DNA of 64,000 bases from Ephemerocybe angulata. Taxonomy: Eukaryota > Basidiomycota > Agaricomycetes > Agaricales > Psathyrellaceae. Of the stretch, positions 9,502 to 21,597 are shown piece after piece; the stretch's first letter is position 1; each line of letters starts with the position of its first letter. Where the stretch lies: NCBI GenBank assembly GCA_013368325.1, contig JAACJK010000001.1, positions 496,001 through 560,000 of the forward strand, in the 5' to 3' direction. Below the pieces are notes generated by a model that did not search any database, had not been told where the DNA came from, and was given only the letters and a program-made list of their open reading frames with translations. The position numbers and the translations under genes were made by a program.

Positions 9502-12500
9502 ATGCCTGTCCTCGTGAACGGCACACCCGCTGAGGCCATCTACGACCCTGAGCTCCCTCAATCGACAATATGCGATACCTTCTCCGAGGCTTACTCTCGC
9601 ACCACCGACGGCTCTTGTTACCCCGAATTGACGATGATCGCGGACTGTGGCTTTTCCTTCGCGTTCAGGCTTCGTCTTGTTGTCGGTCATGCCCACCCAT
9701 CTGCACAGTTACTTCTCGGCTCGGACTGGCGACTACTCATTCCCCCGCTGGCCGTGCACCCGATTTCCATGACTTTCTCCAATACTTCGGTCGATCTTGT
9801 TTCTCCATCTTCCATTGCCCCTCCGATCGCGCCTCCTCCACAGACAGGCACAAGTACGTCTATTCTAAGTTGGTCTACGTCTCGCTTGTCCTCACTATTC
9901 ATATAGGCCTTGTTTCGCCTTCATATTCCTCACCCCCTTCGCTGTCCCCTGGACCCGCTGTCCATTACGATTTGCCAACACTATTACTACCGTCTGCAAT
10001 CCGCCCTCATATACCACCTGTATTCAGTACCACGGTTTCCGAAATACACGCCCTACTGTACGACCACAACATCAAATTTTCGCTTGTTTCGTCGATAGAA
10101 ACGTGTCGCGACCTCGCTGTTCATCATCTCGTCCACGGTGCTTGCGCTCTGCAACCACAGTCACCACCCGGATGTCAAGCTATACGTAGATCTCACCAGG
10201 CTCCACTAGAGGTTTCAAATACAGTTGTTGAATTATGCGTCAATAGCAAAATGTGCATCGACCATCTGGAGCGCGTCGTGCAGGCGTTACAATTTACGGA
10301 TGCTGTCGTCTCGTCAACTCAAATTGCTCCGAGGCGAAAGCATGCTACTAGGGTACTGCAGCAGTACCTGAAGTATCTATCAGCAAGACCGTTGGATGTC
10401 CCTCGGAATCCGGACGAAATCCTCGATAGCCTCGATCGGGAGACATTCAAGAAACGGCATCTGCAAGAAGTCGCCTCCATGCACGGTATCCGTTTTGTGT
10501 ATCAAACCAGCACCGACAAACTACGTAGCGAAATAGCAGACCACCTTTGCCGTGGAGAATGTGTCCTTGGTGATGGAAACGCTGGCTGCGAACATGTCGT
10601 CGCGGTGTATCATTCAGGGACGGGCATTCCAATTCAGGACGACATCCGCTTTGGCATCTTCGGTGCAGTCACTAAAGCTGGTAGCGTCCATCCCATTCGG
10701 CGGGTTCTCAGCGCAAACAACATCCCTTATAAGTCGTCGGAAACGTTGCGGGAATTACGGAAGACACTAAGCAAGCACACCACGAAGCTTCAAGAAGCCA
10801 ATCGTGCTCGTGGGGGTCGACGTATATATACGTCCACTCAGGTTATGCAGCAAATCTCAAGTGCCAAGGAGCAGTGGCCTCAACTCATACAAGAGCGTGA
10901 TAAGGATAAACTCGTAACTCGGTTCCGGCAAATGACTTCGACTGCCTCCCTCAAGTCTTTCACCTGCACATCTTGCGCAGAAGACCATCTCATGGAGTCC
11001 CACTGCGAGCTTGTTTTTCCCTCTGAAGACGGTGTATTCACCAAAGTCCTGCAGCATCCAGGCTTCACGCCTGATAACCCTGCATTTCCTCACCCCCTCC
11101 CCGAAGTGTTGGCTCGCACGGTTTCCTACGCGTTCTTGCATCCATCTGGCCTCCGGGTGAAAGAAACAGAAATTGCGCTCTCACTTTGCGCCGATTGTGC
11201 GAACCACCTCAGGCGTAGGAAGTTGCCTCCCTTGGCACTCGCAAATCAGACCTACATTGGAGAAGTCCCCGAGGAGCTCAAGGATCTCACCGTTGTGGAG
11301 GAAGCAATGATATCACGCTCACGGGCCAAATGCTGGATTATCCGGCTCAAGGAAATTAACCATACGCTAGACGTGTCAAATACACAGCGTGGCATGAAAG
11401 GTCATGTCATTGTGTTCCCCCAGCGACCTTCAGAAATTGCCCGCATTCTACCTCCCCCAATCGAAGACGTGATCACTCCTATATGCGTGATTTTCATTGG
11501 TTCAAAACCTCCATCCCAGGAATGGCTACGAGAAAAGGCCAAACCTCTCCTTGTTCGGAAGGAGAAGGTACAAAATGCGCTAGTCTGGCTCAAGGCCCAT
11601 AACCCACTATACCGCAATATAAAGATCGATCACCACCTCTTGGGGCAGCTGGACCCGGTGCACCTGCTTCCGTTCAACATACAACACATTCTTCCCAGCA
11701 CTGAATCTGACACCGCGACCTCTCGCTATGACGCCGCTGAAGTGGAAGGACAAGAGGTGGCCACACCCCCACCTGACATTCCGTTCCAAAACGTTGTAGT
11801 GACTGATGTTGACGCCCGTGCACCAATACACGAACTCCGAGCGGCTGCAATCAGACACTTCAAACGACGTGGAGGCGGATACGTGCAAATTCCGCATGAT
11901 GCAGAACCAGTCAACGAATTTTTTGATCCCGACTTACTGCCCATGATTTACCCTACCCTCTTTCCATATGGCATTGGCGGACTGGAAAACAGAGGAAGAA
12001 AAGCAGCACTGTCATTCAAACGGCATGTCAAGCACTTGCTTACTTTGCATGACAGTCGCTTCCAAGAACATTACTCCTTTCCCTTCACGGTATTCAACAT
12101 TCTTCAACGACGAGCAATTCTTCTTCACACCAGTTTGAAGGTGAAGCGGTCAAACTTTAAGAAAGTCGCTGCATCCTTCGCATCAGTTTCCCCCGAGGTC
12201 TTACAGTCAGTCTCTGAGAAAATTGGTAAAGGCACATATTCTTTCCATACTCCCGAGGAGCGCCAAGCTCTCGATCTGATGAAGGAAGTGAAGCTCGTCA
12301 CGTCGAACGTCCCTGCATCCTCCTCCTCCAAGCTTGTGATGCGCAACGAGATCAAGGCGCTAATTATCGATAAAGGCCTCCCAAGTTTCTACCTTACCAT
12401 CAACCCGGCTGACGTATATAATCCGCTCGTCCGTCTACTAGCCGGTGCAGATATCGATGTTGACAATCTCTTGGACCACCAAATGTCGAATTACTGGGAC

Positions 12501-15500
12501 CAATCCAGTTTGATCGCAAAGAATCCTGCAGTTGCCGCCAAATTCTTCAATATAATCATAAAAGCGTTCATTCAAGCAATCTTAGGGTATGATCCCAAGG
12601 GTAAGGACATTGGAGGTGGAATCCTTGGGGTGATCAGCGCGTATTATGGCTGCGTCGAAGCACAGGGCCGCGGCACCCTTCATTGTCACATGCTGGTTTG
12701 GCTCGATGGAGCGTTGAACCCAGATGAAATCAAGCAAAAAATCTTTCGGGTTGGCGACACTACATTTCAGGAACGGCTCCTTGCCTTTTTGGATGATACA
12801 ATATCAACAAGTGTCCCCGACGATCCTGGTGATACGTGTCCCGTTGAAGTGCCATCAGCATTCCACCACCCATGCTCAGTTCGGGGAGTCAATCTCGAAG
12901 GACTGTCTGAGGATGCTGCACGGCTAGCTAAACAGAAAGACACTCACCATCTCGCCACCCAATGCCAGCGCCATACCCATTCTAAGACTTGCTACAAGTA
13001 CTGGAGGGGCCCTCCTCACCCCAAGGAGTGCCGGTTTAATCTCGAAGAGGGAAATACACGGTTGGTCAGCGGGTTTGACAAAGACACCGAAGAACTCAGC
13101 TTACGCTGCCTCGATGGGCTAGTGAACAACTACAATGACACCATTCTCCGCGCGGTTCGTTGCAATATGGACATTAAGTTCATTGGCTCCGGCAACACTG
13201 CAAAGGCTGTGTGCTATTATATCACTGACTATATCACGAAATCGCAATTGAAGACTCACGTGGCATTCGCAGCCTTAGAGCTAGCATTAAGGAAACTGGG
13301 CGAGTATGATCCCAATGAAGATGATCTTCAAATGAGGGGAAAACGACTCCTCCAGAGGTGCGCATATAGCATGGTCTCGCATCAGGAACTATCAGCCCAA
13401 CAAGCAGTATCGTACCTCATGGGCTTCGAGGATCATTTCACAAGCCATCAGTATCGCAATCTCTATTGGACATCCTTCGAGAGACTTGTTGACGAAAAAG
13501 ACCCGTTGGGCTACGCTGCTTCACATAACAAGACCGAAGCTGCGGCAGATAATACCCTAGAGCTCGATGACGACATTGAAGGATCAGGGGTAGAAGACGA
13601 GGGCAATAGTGATGACAAGTCACAATTCAGCGATGAGATGGACGAGATCCAGCCTGAGGACGAGAATGAAGACGAAGTTGGAGTACGGGTAGATGGGAAC
13701 ACGGGCGAGTTGATCCTTCGGACTAGCCAAGTCAACGACTATTTGTTGCGGGGTGATCGACTGAGGGGGCTGTCGTTATGGGACTTCGTTGCCCAAGTCG
13801 ACAAAGTCGTCATATCTCGTGTCCATAGGCAAGGAGGTCCTGTTCCCGAGGAATCTAGTGAAAATGAAGAGAATAACGAAGATATGGAGTGGGAAGCCAG
13901 TACACGCACAGCCAGTGCTGCGGATATGCTCCTGGATACCCATCGACTACGGCCTCGATCCCAACTGAAGGAAAGTCATCCAGATTCGCAGACTCATTTC
14001 CTCCGAGTGAGGTTACCAACACAGCGCTATGTTCCTGTGCCAATCGGACCTGCTATACCACGCCGGGATTCAGCCGAGCCAAAAGATCATGAGAGATACA
14101 GTCGTCTCATGTTGATTCTCTTCAAGCCTTGGCAGGATCTTGATGACCTTCGCGAGAGTAGTTCCCAGCCTTGGGCGGAAGCCTTAAGCGATTTCCGCCA
14201 ACACTGCAGTCCAGCAAACCTATCACGAATGGACAATATGCAGGTTCTGCATGAATGCAAAGATAGTCGAGATGACCATTTTGCTCGCCGAAGCAAGGAG
14301 AAGTGGAGAAGTGGTTTTGCAAGAGGGATGGGAGGGGAGCATCAGCGCAATTCGGGGAATCGAGATGACTTCGCTGATGAGACTGACGAATATTCGGCCA
14401 TCCTGGACCATTTGGAGTCGATCGAGAAAGGGGCTAACGGCCGGTTACAACTCGCTTGACTCAATGCAGCTGAATGTATTGCCCATGCAGAGAACGGTGG
14501 GATGTTCAGCCATAAAGCACAAGAGACCGGCCAGGTCGAGGGCGCAGTTATTGGCGAGGGCGTGGGCTTGATTGACGGAAGCCATATGGACGATGGAATG
14601 GAAGAGATATGGAAAGCAGCATACGATGACCGGCGTGCTGGGTCTGCGCAGACGAACTCCACCAAAGAGTCAACTGCAGCATCAACTTCCACCGGTGAAC
14701 CCGCTGTGGCCACTGTCGTTGCAGCTGGGCTGCTGCCTGGAAAACGCCCTCGAAAACCAAGCCTTCCCACCAGGATACCACTCGTCGGACAAGGTCTCCC
14801 ATCTGTTCTTGAAGACATCAACATCGACGAGGTTATAAAGGAGTTCACGCTTAACACCGAGCAGGGACGTGCATTCAAGATTATAGCAGGCCAGGCACTA
14901 GGACGAATCCCAGTCCAGCCACTTCGCATGTTTTTAGGAGGCGCCGGAGGAACAGGGAAATCACGGGTGCTCGATGCGCTGAAGGAATTCTTTACGAAAC
15001 GCGGAGAAAGGGGTCGACTTCGTCTGGCATCGTTCACTGGCGTTGCAGCCAGCAACATAACGGGATCCACGCTGCATTCAGCACTCAGCCTTGTCCAGAG
15101 AAAGTCGAAAGCGGGTGCCGACAAATCGAAGCGAAATCTTATTGCAATGTGGGAAGGGGTTGACTTTCTCTTTATCGATGAAGTATCCATGATCGGCTGC
15201 AAGCTACTCTTCCAAATCAGCAATGCTCTTGTAGACGCAAAGGGAAATACTGCACCCTTCGGAGGGATCAACATCATATTCGCTGGCGACTTTGCCCAAC
15301 TTCCGCCCGTTGGTCAGCGGCGCCTCTCTTGCAAAATGGACAAAACACGCAGTCCAAAAAGTGAGGAAGATCTCGGGGGTCAGCTCCTTTGGCACTCTGT
15401 TGAAACGGTAGTTATTCTTACCGAAGTCGTGCGTCAATCGGGAAGTATCAACGAGGCGTTTGTCGAGTTGCTTGGCCGTTTGCGAGAAGGGCGTTGCTCG

Positions 15501-16529
15501 AACGACGACTACGAGGTCTTGATGGGCCGAACCATTCAGAATGTCTCTCCAGATTGGAACATGTGGCAAGACGCACCTATCATTGTATCCAACAACGCCG
15601 CTAGGGACGCCTTGAACGAGCGAGCAGCACTCGCGTTTGCGCAGAGAACAGGCCGAGATCTGCACTGGTACTATGCTACGGACACCAGGCTTCGTCAGCC
15701 GATAGGCGATTCAAAACTGAGGGATTACTTACACTCCCTTGACTCCGGTCGAACAGGTCATCGCCAAGGAAGGGTGCCACTCGTCGTAGGGATGCCGGTC
15801 ATGATCATGCAGAATTTCGATGTTGAAGGTGGAATTGTCAATGGGACAACAGGGATTTTGAAGAGAGTCAGGTATCGGCTTGATGACGACGGACTACGGC
15901 ACGCCATATCCTGTGTCGTTGACTCCCCAGCCATAACAGCCGATGTGCTGCCTGGACTCGAAGCATCGTGCGCCGCGGTCCTTGAAGACACGATTGACTT
16001 GAGGTTTGTTAATCCCTACTCTGGAAAACGATGTACTATCAAGCGCACCCAGCTTCCCATATCTCCTGGGTTCGCCATGACCGCCCACAAGGCTCAAGGG
16101 ATGTACTATCAAGCGCACCCAGCTTCCCATATCTCCTGGGTTCGCCATGACCGCCCACAAGGCTCAAGGAAAGACTTTCGAACAAGCCATCGTTGATCTC
16201 ACTTGCTGCATCGGAACGGAGGCGCCCTACGTGATGGTTTCCCGTGTGAAGTCGCTCTCTGGGCTCCTGGTGCTGCGTGCCTTCGCCAAACAGAAGATCA
16301 CATGTAGGCAGTCGCAGGAAACTCGAGACGAGATGAAGAGGCTGGAGTCGTTGAGGCTTAAAACCGTTGTTGAGCACGGGTCGGAGGAGGAGGCTGAAGA
16401 AGCCCGAACGATGCTGCAGAGCTTACAAAGGATTACCCGTACTGCTGCTAGAAAGAGGCGCAGAGAGTGTAAGTATCTTTGTTCTCTATAAGATGGACCA
16501 CTGAACTCACTTTGTGTCGCCCAGCGTAA
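9502..16529 (+). CDS. Helitron Rep-PIF1-like helicase (damaged copy)
   Basis: Exons 9502-9853, 9907-16468 and 16525-16529 are supported by splice signals and a natural stop. Order: an N-terminal domain (about 1-100), a cysteine/histidine-bearing region, the Helitron Rep domain with GRGTLHCHMLVW (HUH metal site, about residue 1042) and CYYITDYITK holding the two catalytic tyrosines, then a PIF1-like helicase with GGAGGTGKS (Walker A), LFIDEVSMIG (Walker B), FAGDFAQLPPVG and MTAHKAQGKTF. Rep would nick and join DNA ends while the helicase unwinds during rolling-circle transposition. A TGA at 14457-14459 lies in frame between the two domains; it is either a nonsense mutation or sits inside an intron. 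A 70-bp tandem duplication at 16031 shifts the frame before the last helicase motifs, so the gene as shown is broken. Confidence 0.85.
16031..16169 (+). repeat. 70-bp tandem duplication inside the Helitron helicase
   Basis: The segment 16031-16100 recurs at 16101-16169 almost base for base (copies differ only at the last base). The unit encodes the end of the conserved helicase core including AMTAHKAQG. Seventy is not a multiple of three, so the downstream frame is lost; it resumes correctly from the second copy. Confidence 0.95.
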
Positions 16530-16577
16530 TGTTCGAACCTGCATCGAGGCGTGGTTGGGTTAGGGTGCAACGTCCAA

Positions 16578-16606
16578 CTCCGTCGGACGGGCATCGGTCC
16601 GCGGAG
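16578..16606 (+). other. candidate Helitron 3' hairpin
   Basis: CTCCGTCGGAC (16578-16588) and GTCCGCGGAG (16597-16606) pair over 10 bp with a single bulged T and an 8-base loop. A CTAA follows 21 bases later at 16628. Helitrons normally have the hairpin closer (about 10 bases) to a final CTRR, so the assignment is weak. Confidence 0.3.
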
Positions 16607-16640
16607 TTTCAAATAATTTCCCAGCCCCTAAGGCTGCCTA

Positions 16641-17416
16641 AGGTCATCCCAAGGCCCTCAGTGGCTGCAGTAGTAGCGTTATGTGGCCTGTACTAGCAGC
16701 TTCGACCCCTTACCTTGGCGTATTTCCCCCCTGGAGTTCTGAATGCATCAAGCTCTGACGGGCTTACATTAGTTTACCAGTTGTGTATTCATTCTTCTTG
16801 AACATACCCTTATATCTGCTCTCTCCCGTGTTATGAAAAGGTGTCGGTATAACAGGGGTTAAGGTCCGGTAGCAGGTTGTGCCGCTGGTCGGCCTTACAG
16901 ATGTTATAAGTGACTGGCCCCTCTATGTATTTAGGCGCCCGGTAGTAGTAGCCCCTGTCTCTCAGCGCTAACCTATCGAAAGCGACTCTTTCATTCAGCT
17001 TAGACGAGGAGAGATTCGAAAACCGGCAAAATTTGACCCTGAAGATATACAGCTCTAAAATTACAGACAGAGAGATAGTAGATGAGACGAGATGAGGTGA
17101 GATGAGGCGAAATGAACCCAAGACTAAGAACAGGATGTCAGGGAAAGGGGTAAGGTGACGTTAACAGCCCTGAAAACAAGATGAGACCACGATCGCGAGA
17201 ATATAGAGAGGCCGTCAGAGAGAGAGAACGTGAAGAAATAGGTATTGAGAATATGCAATGTGGTGGTATAGTAGTAAGCCATTGTACGGGCATCGAGAAA
17301 CGTGACGTTGACACCCATCGTAGAGGAGACCGTCGTAAAAAAGAAATCATGAGCAAACGCGTGTCGTACAAAGTCCCAAAACAAGAAGCAAAGGAAGCCA
17401 GGAAAGAAACCCGGAA
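16641..17416. other. intergenic region between the Helitron and the next gene
   Basis: No gene is supported. The part near 17050-17110 is rich in GAGATGAG/GATGAG words, and the right part is the 3' flank of the minus-strand gene that ends at 17417. Confidence 0.4.
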
Positions 17417-19606
17417 TTAGACACCGACAACCCCCACCTCCCTCCGATGTTCCAACTTATACCGACTCTCAAACGCAAAGCCCTCCTCCTCTCTCATCCC
17501 TGTAAGGAACGGGAAGAACCTATCCAGCGATCCCTCATTCTCATCTTCTTTCCTCTCCCTCGAATGCGAGTGCACATGCAAGCTCGACGCCGGGGACGAG
17601 GTGGTGCGGAGCGGCGTGGGCCTGCGCGGCGACGACGTCGATGCTGTCCCATTAGAAGCACTAGGCGATGACATCGAGGCCGAAGACACGATCGACAAAG
17701 GAAGGTTTAGGGAGGACGATGACACGAGCATCGAGACAGCCGTAGGCGCCGGAGTCGGCGGGCCCTGCACCTCGCGCCTGAATGCGCAATTCTCCCCATC
17801 CATGCACGGCCAATGCGTCGCCTCCATCGTGAATTGCTTCATATTCGGCTTCGCCCGCCGGGCAGAGGAGCGCGAAGTAGGCCAACTCGGCGAGCGCGGA
17901 GGGGACCCGGACGACGACACTGACGAAGTTGACGAATGGCGCGAATGCGAATGCCGAGTGACAGTCGAGAATGCGCCTTCAATGATCTGGTCCACCTCCT
18001 TGAACGCCTCCAACAGGATCGCGTCCCCGCTGAACGCCCAGTCCACAACGACATGCATCTCCTCCACTCCCCGTCCCCCCGTCCTCTCCCCACTCCCCAA
18101 CGCACTCCCAACATTAACCCCAATCGCCATCCGCACGCCGTCCGTAACCTCGCTCAGAAGCAAGTACCTCAGATTCACAGTCCCCAGCCTCTCACACGCA
18201 GGCCCGCTAAAATCCAGCGCATGCAAAGCGTACGAGTGGAACGACGAAGGCGCCGTGTTGCACCGGATGGTGCAGTCGAACGACTCCAGCGCGGGGCCCC
18301 CAGGCGCAATTAGGCGAGACGCGGGTGGAGAGACGTCGGCGGAAGCCTGTTGCGATGGGGCGCCCAGGAACCATTGACACAGGCCTAAATCCCTCTCGAT
18401 CACGTTGAGCTTGACGTTCTTTAGGCTTGTGAAGGCGCTCGGATAGACTTTGGTGATGTACCGGAGGAACGCAGTGTCGCAATAGCCGAGGCGGAGGGTT
18501 GTCAATGCCGGGGGCGGCGGAGGGAGCGAGCGTGTAAGGGATGCTGGAGGGGAAAGAGGGGCGGGAGATTGAGGGTAAGGGCAGAAGCACGGTTCAGAGG
18601 CTTCGATATCCGACAAACGCTCCTCGTCCATCGGGCAGTGGGCAACGAGCGTCAGGTCTTTCATCCTGCTCAAGCTTGCGTCTCCACACTCGTAGCCAAA
18701 CCCAGATTGAGCTCCCAGGACCATTCTGGGCGGCACCACAACTCCCCTCAGCTCCAGGCAGGCTAAGTTCTCGCTTCCAAGCATCGACTTGACGCCTTCC
18801 CGCACGCCGAAAGGTAGTGTGTCCCAGTCCACGCGGAACGGACCCCGAGGAACTTTCCGAAAGCTCCCATTAGCCAATTTGGTGCACGACGGCCGGGTGA
18901 GGGAGTTGGGCCGGCAGGCGTAGGAGACGAGCGACAGTGTGCGTAGGCGTGTGAGGTGTTGTGCGACGAAGGGGAAAAGCCTGTTGATTTGGGACAAAGC
19001 TTCCGACTCCTTCAGCTCCTGTTCCGCGTCCAGGGCTTCATCGAGCTCGAAGTCGTCCTCATCGGGTGCGTCTGTGAGACCGTCCCTTGGCAAGTAAAGT
19101 GTGAATTGGCGGATGTAGGAGCCAAGTTCGGGGGAGGCGGAGAGGAGGGCGTGGAGGGTTGAAAGGGCCCGTAAGAAGAGCACACGGCTGCTGGATTCAT
19201 CGTCGGGCTGTCCCTCCTCGTCCTTTCCATGCGCTTCGTCGGACTTGCTTTCCTTCCCCTTCCCTCTACCTGCCTGCCTTGTCGCCGATGCTGTCGAGCG
19301 AGCGAGGCCAGCTCCCACAATGTCCGAGAGGTCCACTTGGCTCCATACGAGCGGCCTAAAGACCGCGTGCAGGATCCGACACGTCGCGGAACACGCTTTC
19401 AACGTCCGCAACACGGCTCGGTCCCGCTCCCCCACTGCTCCTGCTGAAGCCTGGGGTATCGTCGAAGACCGGTGGTTCGGTGTGCATTGAGAAATAGCGG
19501 TGATGGTGGTGGTAGCGGACGAAGAGTGGGACGAGTGGGAATAGCCGAATGCGACAAGCTCGGCGACGCTGAACAGGATTTCGGAAGGAAGGTCGTATAG
19601 CGACAT
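17417..19606 (-). CDS. F-box-like hypothetical protein
   Basis: A single-exon frame of 729 aa starting MSLYDLPSEILFSVAELVAF, which fits an F-box opening (LP-E-L), continued after a low-complexity insert by ALLKACSATCRILHAVFRPLVWSQ-like sequence typical of the second half of basidiomycete F-box domains (here LKACSATCRILHAVFRPL at about 70-90). The middle contains leucine-spaced segments (LTRLRTLSLVSY, LTTLRLGYCD, TSLKNVKLNV) of the LRR/RNI type. The C-terminal 200 residues are Ser/Pro-rich and probably disordered. Likely an SCF substrate receptor; target unknown. The start is the first ATG of the frame and directly precedes the F-box. Confidence 0.7.
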   Translation of the reverse strand: MSLYDLPSEILFSVAELVAFGYSHSSHSSSATTTITAISQCTPNHRSSTIPQASAGAVGERDRAVLRTLKACSATCRILHAVFRPLVWSQVDLSDIVGAGLARSTASATRQAGRGKGKESKSDEAHGKDEEGQPDDESSSRVLFLRALSTLHALLSASPELGSYIRQFTLYLPRDGLTDAPDEDDFELDEALDAEQELKESEALSQINRLFPFVAQHLTRLRTLSLVSYACRPNSLTRPSCTKLANGSFRKVPRGPFRVDWDTLPFGVREGVKSMLGSENLACLELRGVVVPPRMVLGAQSGFGYECGDASLSRMKDLTLVAHCPMDEERLSDIEASEPCFCPYPQSPAPLSPPASLTRSLPPPPPALTTLRLGYCDTAFLRYITKVYPSAFTSLKNVKLNVIERDLGLCQWFLGAPSQQASADVSPPASRLIAPGGPALESFDCTIRCNTAPSSFHSYALHALDFSGPACERLGTVNLRYLLLSEVTDGVRMAIGVNVGSALGSGERTGGRGVEEMHVVVDWAFSGDAILLEAFKEVDQIIEGAFSTVTRHSHSRHSSTSSVSSSGSPPRSPSWPTSRSSARRAKPNMKQFTMEATHWPCMDGENCAFRREVQGPPTPAPTAVSMLVSSSSLNLPLSIVSSASMSSPSASNGTASTSSPRRPTPLRTTSSPASSLHVHSHSRERKEDENEGSLDRFFPFLTGMREEEGFAFESRYKLEHRREVGVVGV

Positions 19607-20492
19607 CGTAGGATATCGATGGGAGATGCTGGTATTTCAGCTTTTGGTGGTGCGTCTCGTGGCGAGAGGCGAGATATGTCGCCTGTTCGGCTAGTCCGTG
19701 GGTATCAGGGACAGAAATTCGTGGGTAAGAGTGGGGCGGGATGGAAGCAAGGGACGCTGTCAGGACCCTCTAAACTTTGGCTGGGGGCAAGAAAGATGGA
19801 AGCAGGCAAGCGCAAAGAAATTAAAAGAGCACCACGGTAGATAACACACTGGCAGTGCTGCACCACTCCAACTTTTTCCAATATCACAATCCGCAATGAA
19901 TCCTCGTCACACGGCTGCGAGATTGCGAATAATAATATGGCCCAGAGAGTCAAAAGACTGCAGTCGAGTTCCCCGCTCGAGTCAGGCAGGCAGTTAATTA
20001 GCCAAGGGAGGTTGCCTCTCAGCCAGGAGGTCGGATCGTTGGGGGTGGAGCCGCCGGCCACTCGGTTCTTGCACCCTCCGAGTCGAGGGCGCGGAGTGGA
20101 TCCTGGACCTCGAGGAGGTCGGTGGGCGATGGGAAACCCTGGGGGGATCGATAACGAGATGAAAGTGGGGAAGGAAGAAAGAAAGCGATAACCCAAAGCA
20201 AGCTTACATTTTAACCAAATTATTAGAGACAAATTAGAGAAGGAACCCCAGAATGCAAATGCAAACACGACTCGGACCCAAGGCACCCTCCATTCCCGTC
20301 CCGGACGCGGGCTGGCTGCTGATTTACATAAAGCGCATTCCACATTCCACTGTATTCAGCCTCAATTTCCAAAAAGCCTCAAGGCTAATGGCCCCATCCG
20401 TCCTTGGGGATAACAGCATTGGTGGGATGGGACCGCACCTTCGCCTTGCCTCGCGTCTCATATTGGCGTATGGACGCGTATGAATGGACGCA
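19607..20492. other. intergenic region
   Basis: Several overlapping open frames exist but none has convincing features; they reflect the GC-rich composition. It includes the upstream region of the minus-strand gene starting at 19606. Confidence 0.4.
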
Positions 20493-21095
20493 TTAATATC
20501 GCCCATCTTTAATCCTTACCCCGTTCTCTTCATAGCCCTCCAATAGCAGCTCATTCATCTTGGATCCATCCTTCTCCGTCCCCATCTTCCGTCTTCCGAC
20601 TCTCCAAGGGTCAGAGGGCCTAGCGAAATGAAAGATCTCCGTCGCAGCGTGCCATCCACGAGGCAGACGCGAAGGAAGGCAATGACCGTAGACGCCGGTC
20701 ATTAGTGTCAAAACCTCGGGTTCACACCCACCTTCCCTATCCACGAAGTCATCTACAAACTCCGAGATACGATGCCATATCAATAGCGTATCATACCGGG
20801 AGTTGTAGAGATAGCGAAGAAGACACCCTCGATTCTTGATTCTTGAACCCCGAACGAGGGCGACAGGCGGTCCGAGTACGATCAGAGAGGCCCGAGATCG
20901 TGAGGTACATGGGGAGCAGAGGATCGCGCGTATATACATAGAGAGGGACGTCGACTGCTCCAAATGTCCGCCGTCGCTTGTCTGCATACTCGCCCCACTC
21001 CCGAGAACATCCCGTGCAAGCAGCCGTAGCACCTGCTCCAACACACACCAAGGAACGTGGTCCACAGCCGGTACAGCACATGTTTGCGCATCCAT
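20493..21095 (-). CDS. orphan open reading frame, 200 aa
   Basis: An uninterrupted frame on the minus strand. Its first half overlaps open frames in the other phases, so only the second half (below about 20790, including LLIWHRISEFVDDFVDREGG and HAATEIFHFARPSDPW) stands alone as possibly coding. No signal peptide, membrane segment or recognised motif is visible. It lies between an F-box-like gene and HUS1, both on the same strand. It may be a terminal exon of an unrecognised gene or spurious; I know no family for it. Confidence 0.25.
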   Translation of the reverse strand: MDAQTCAVPAVDHVPWCVLEQVLRLLARDVLGSGASMQTSDGGHLEQSTSLSMYIRAILCSPCTSRSRASLIVLGPPVALVRGSRIKNRGCLLRYLYNSRYDTLLIWHRISEFVDDFVDREGGCEPEVLTLMTGVYGHCLPSRLPRGWHAATEIFHFARPSDPWRVGRRKMGTEKDGSKMNELLLEGYEENGVRIKDGRY

Positions 21096-21597
21096 GATCG
21101 TGCACAGGAAGACCTTCCCCCGGATCCGAGTTCAGAGGTCGCCAGCGCAGCCGACCGCCATTGGGATGGAGGACCGTTACCCCCGTGGTCAACCCAGGTC
21201 AACCCGTGGTGGTTCGCCAGAATGGCGCCATGAGACCATGGCCGACGCCCACCTATCCCCAGTTCGATCCTCGACGCGTCGCAAATCGGGACCGAAGGAA
21301 GCGTGGTTGTGAAGAGGAGAAAAGAGGGAAGGAGCCTGAGGCTCCCGGAGGCCAGACGTGGCCGGATAGGACGGTGTGTGGTATGAGTGTTCTTCGAGAT
21401 TCGGGCTCTGTGGTGGGTAGGCTGCATCCGAGGACGGAATGCCCCCGTGCGGTAGAGCGTTCAAGATTGGATAGAAAGGCCCAAGAATACCAGGAAACCA
21501 ATCGACAGCCGTTTTACTTCGACCGGGGAGAGGAGTAGGGTTGTGTGCGGCTCGTCTGCGGGTCATGATTAGCCAGAGGTTCGGTATGTGCCACACC

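Larger units (their letters stand above)
9119..16640 (+). mobile_element. Helitron (rolling-circle transposon), ends approximate
   Basis: The element is defined by its Rep-helicase gene (9502-16529). Limits are guesses: the left limit is set at the start of the direct repeats, the right one just beyond a hairpin at 16578-16606 and a CTAA at 16628. Helitrons insert between A and T without target duplication, start with TC and end with CTRR preceded by a hairpin, so exact ends need an empty site or a second copy. Damage to the gene (see the 70-bp duplication) suggests this copy is no longer autonomous, although the low amount of decay suggests recent activity. Confidence 0.8.

Noticed and set aside
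14342..15277. 311-codon minus-strand frame in the Helitron
   Set aside because: Antisense to the conserved helicase motifs.
16628..16694. Exact Helitron 3' end at CTAA (16628) or CTAG (16691)
   Set aside because: Neither has the hairpin at the usual distance, and no second copy is available to compare.
17601..18377. 258-codon plus-strand frame
   Set aside because: Antisense shadow of the F-box-like gene at 17417-19606.
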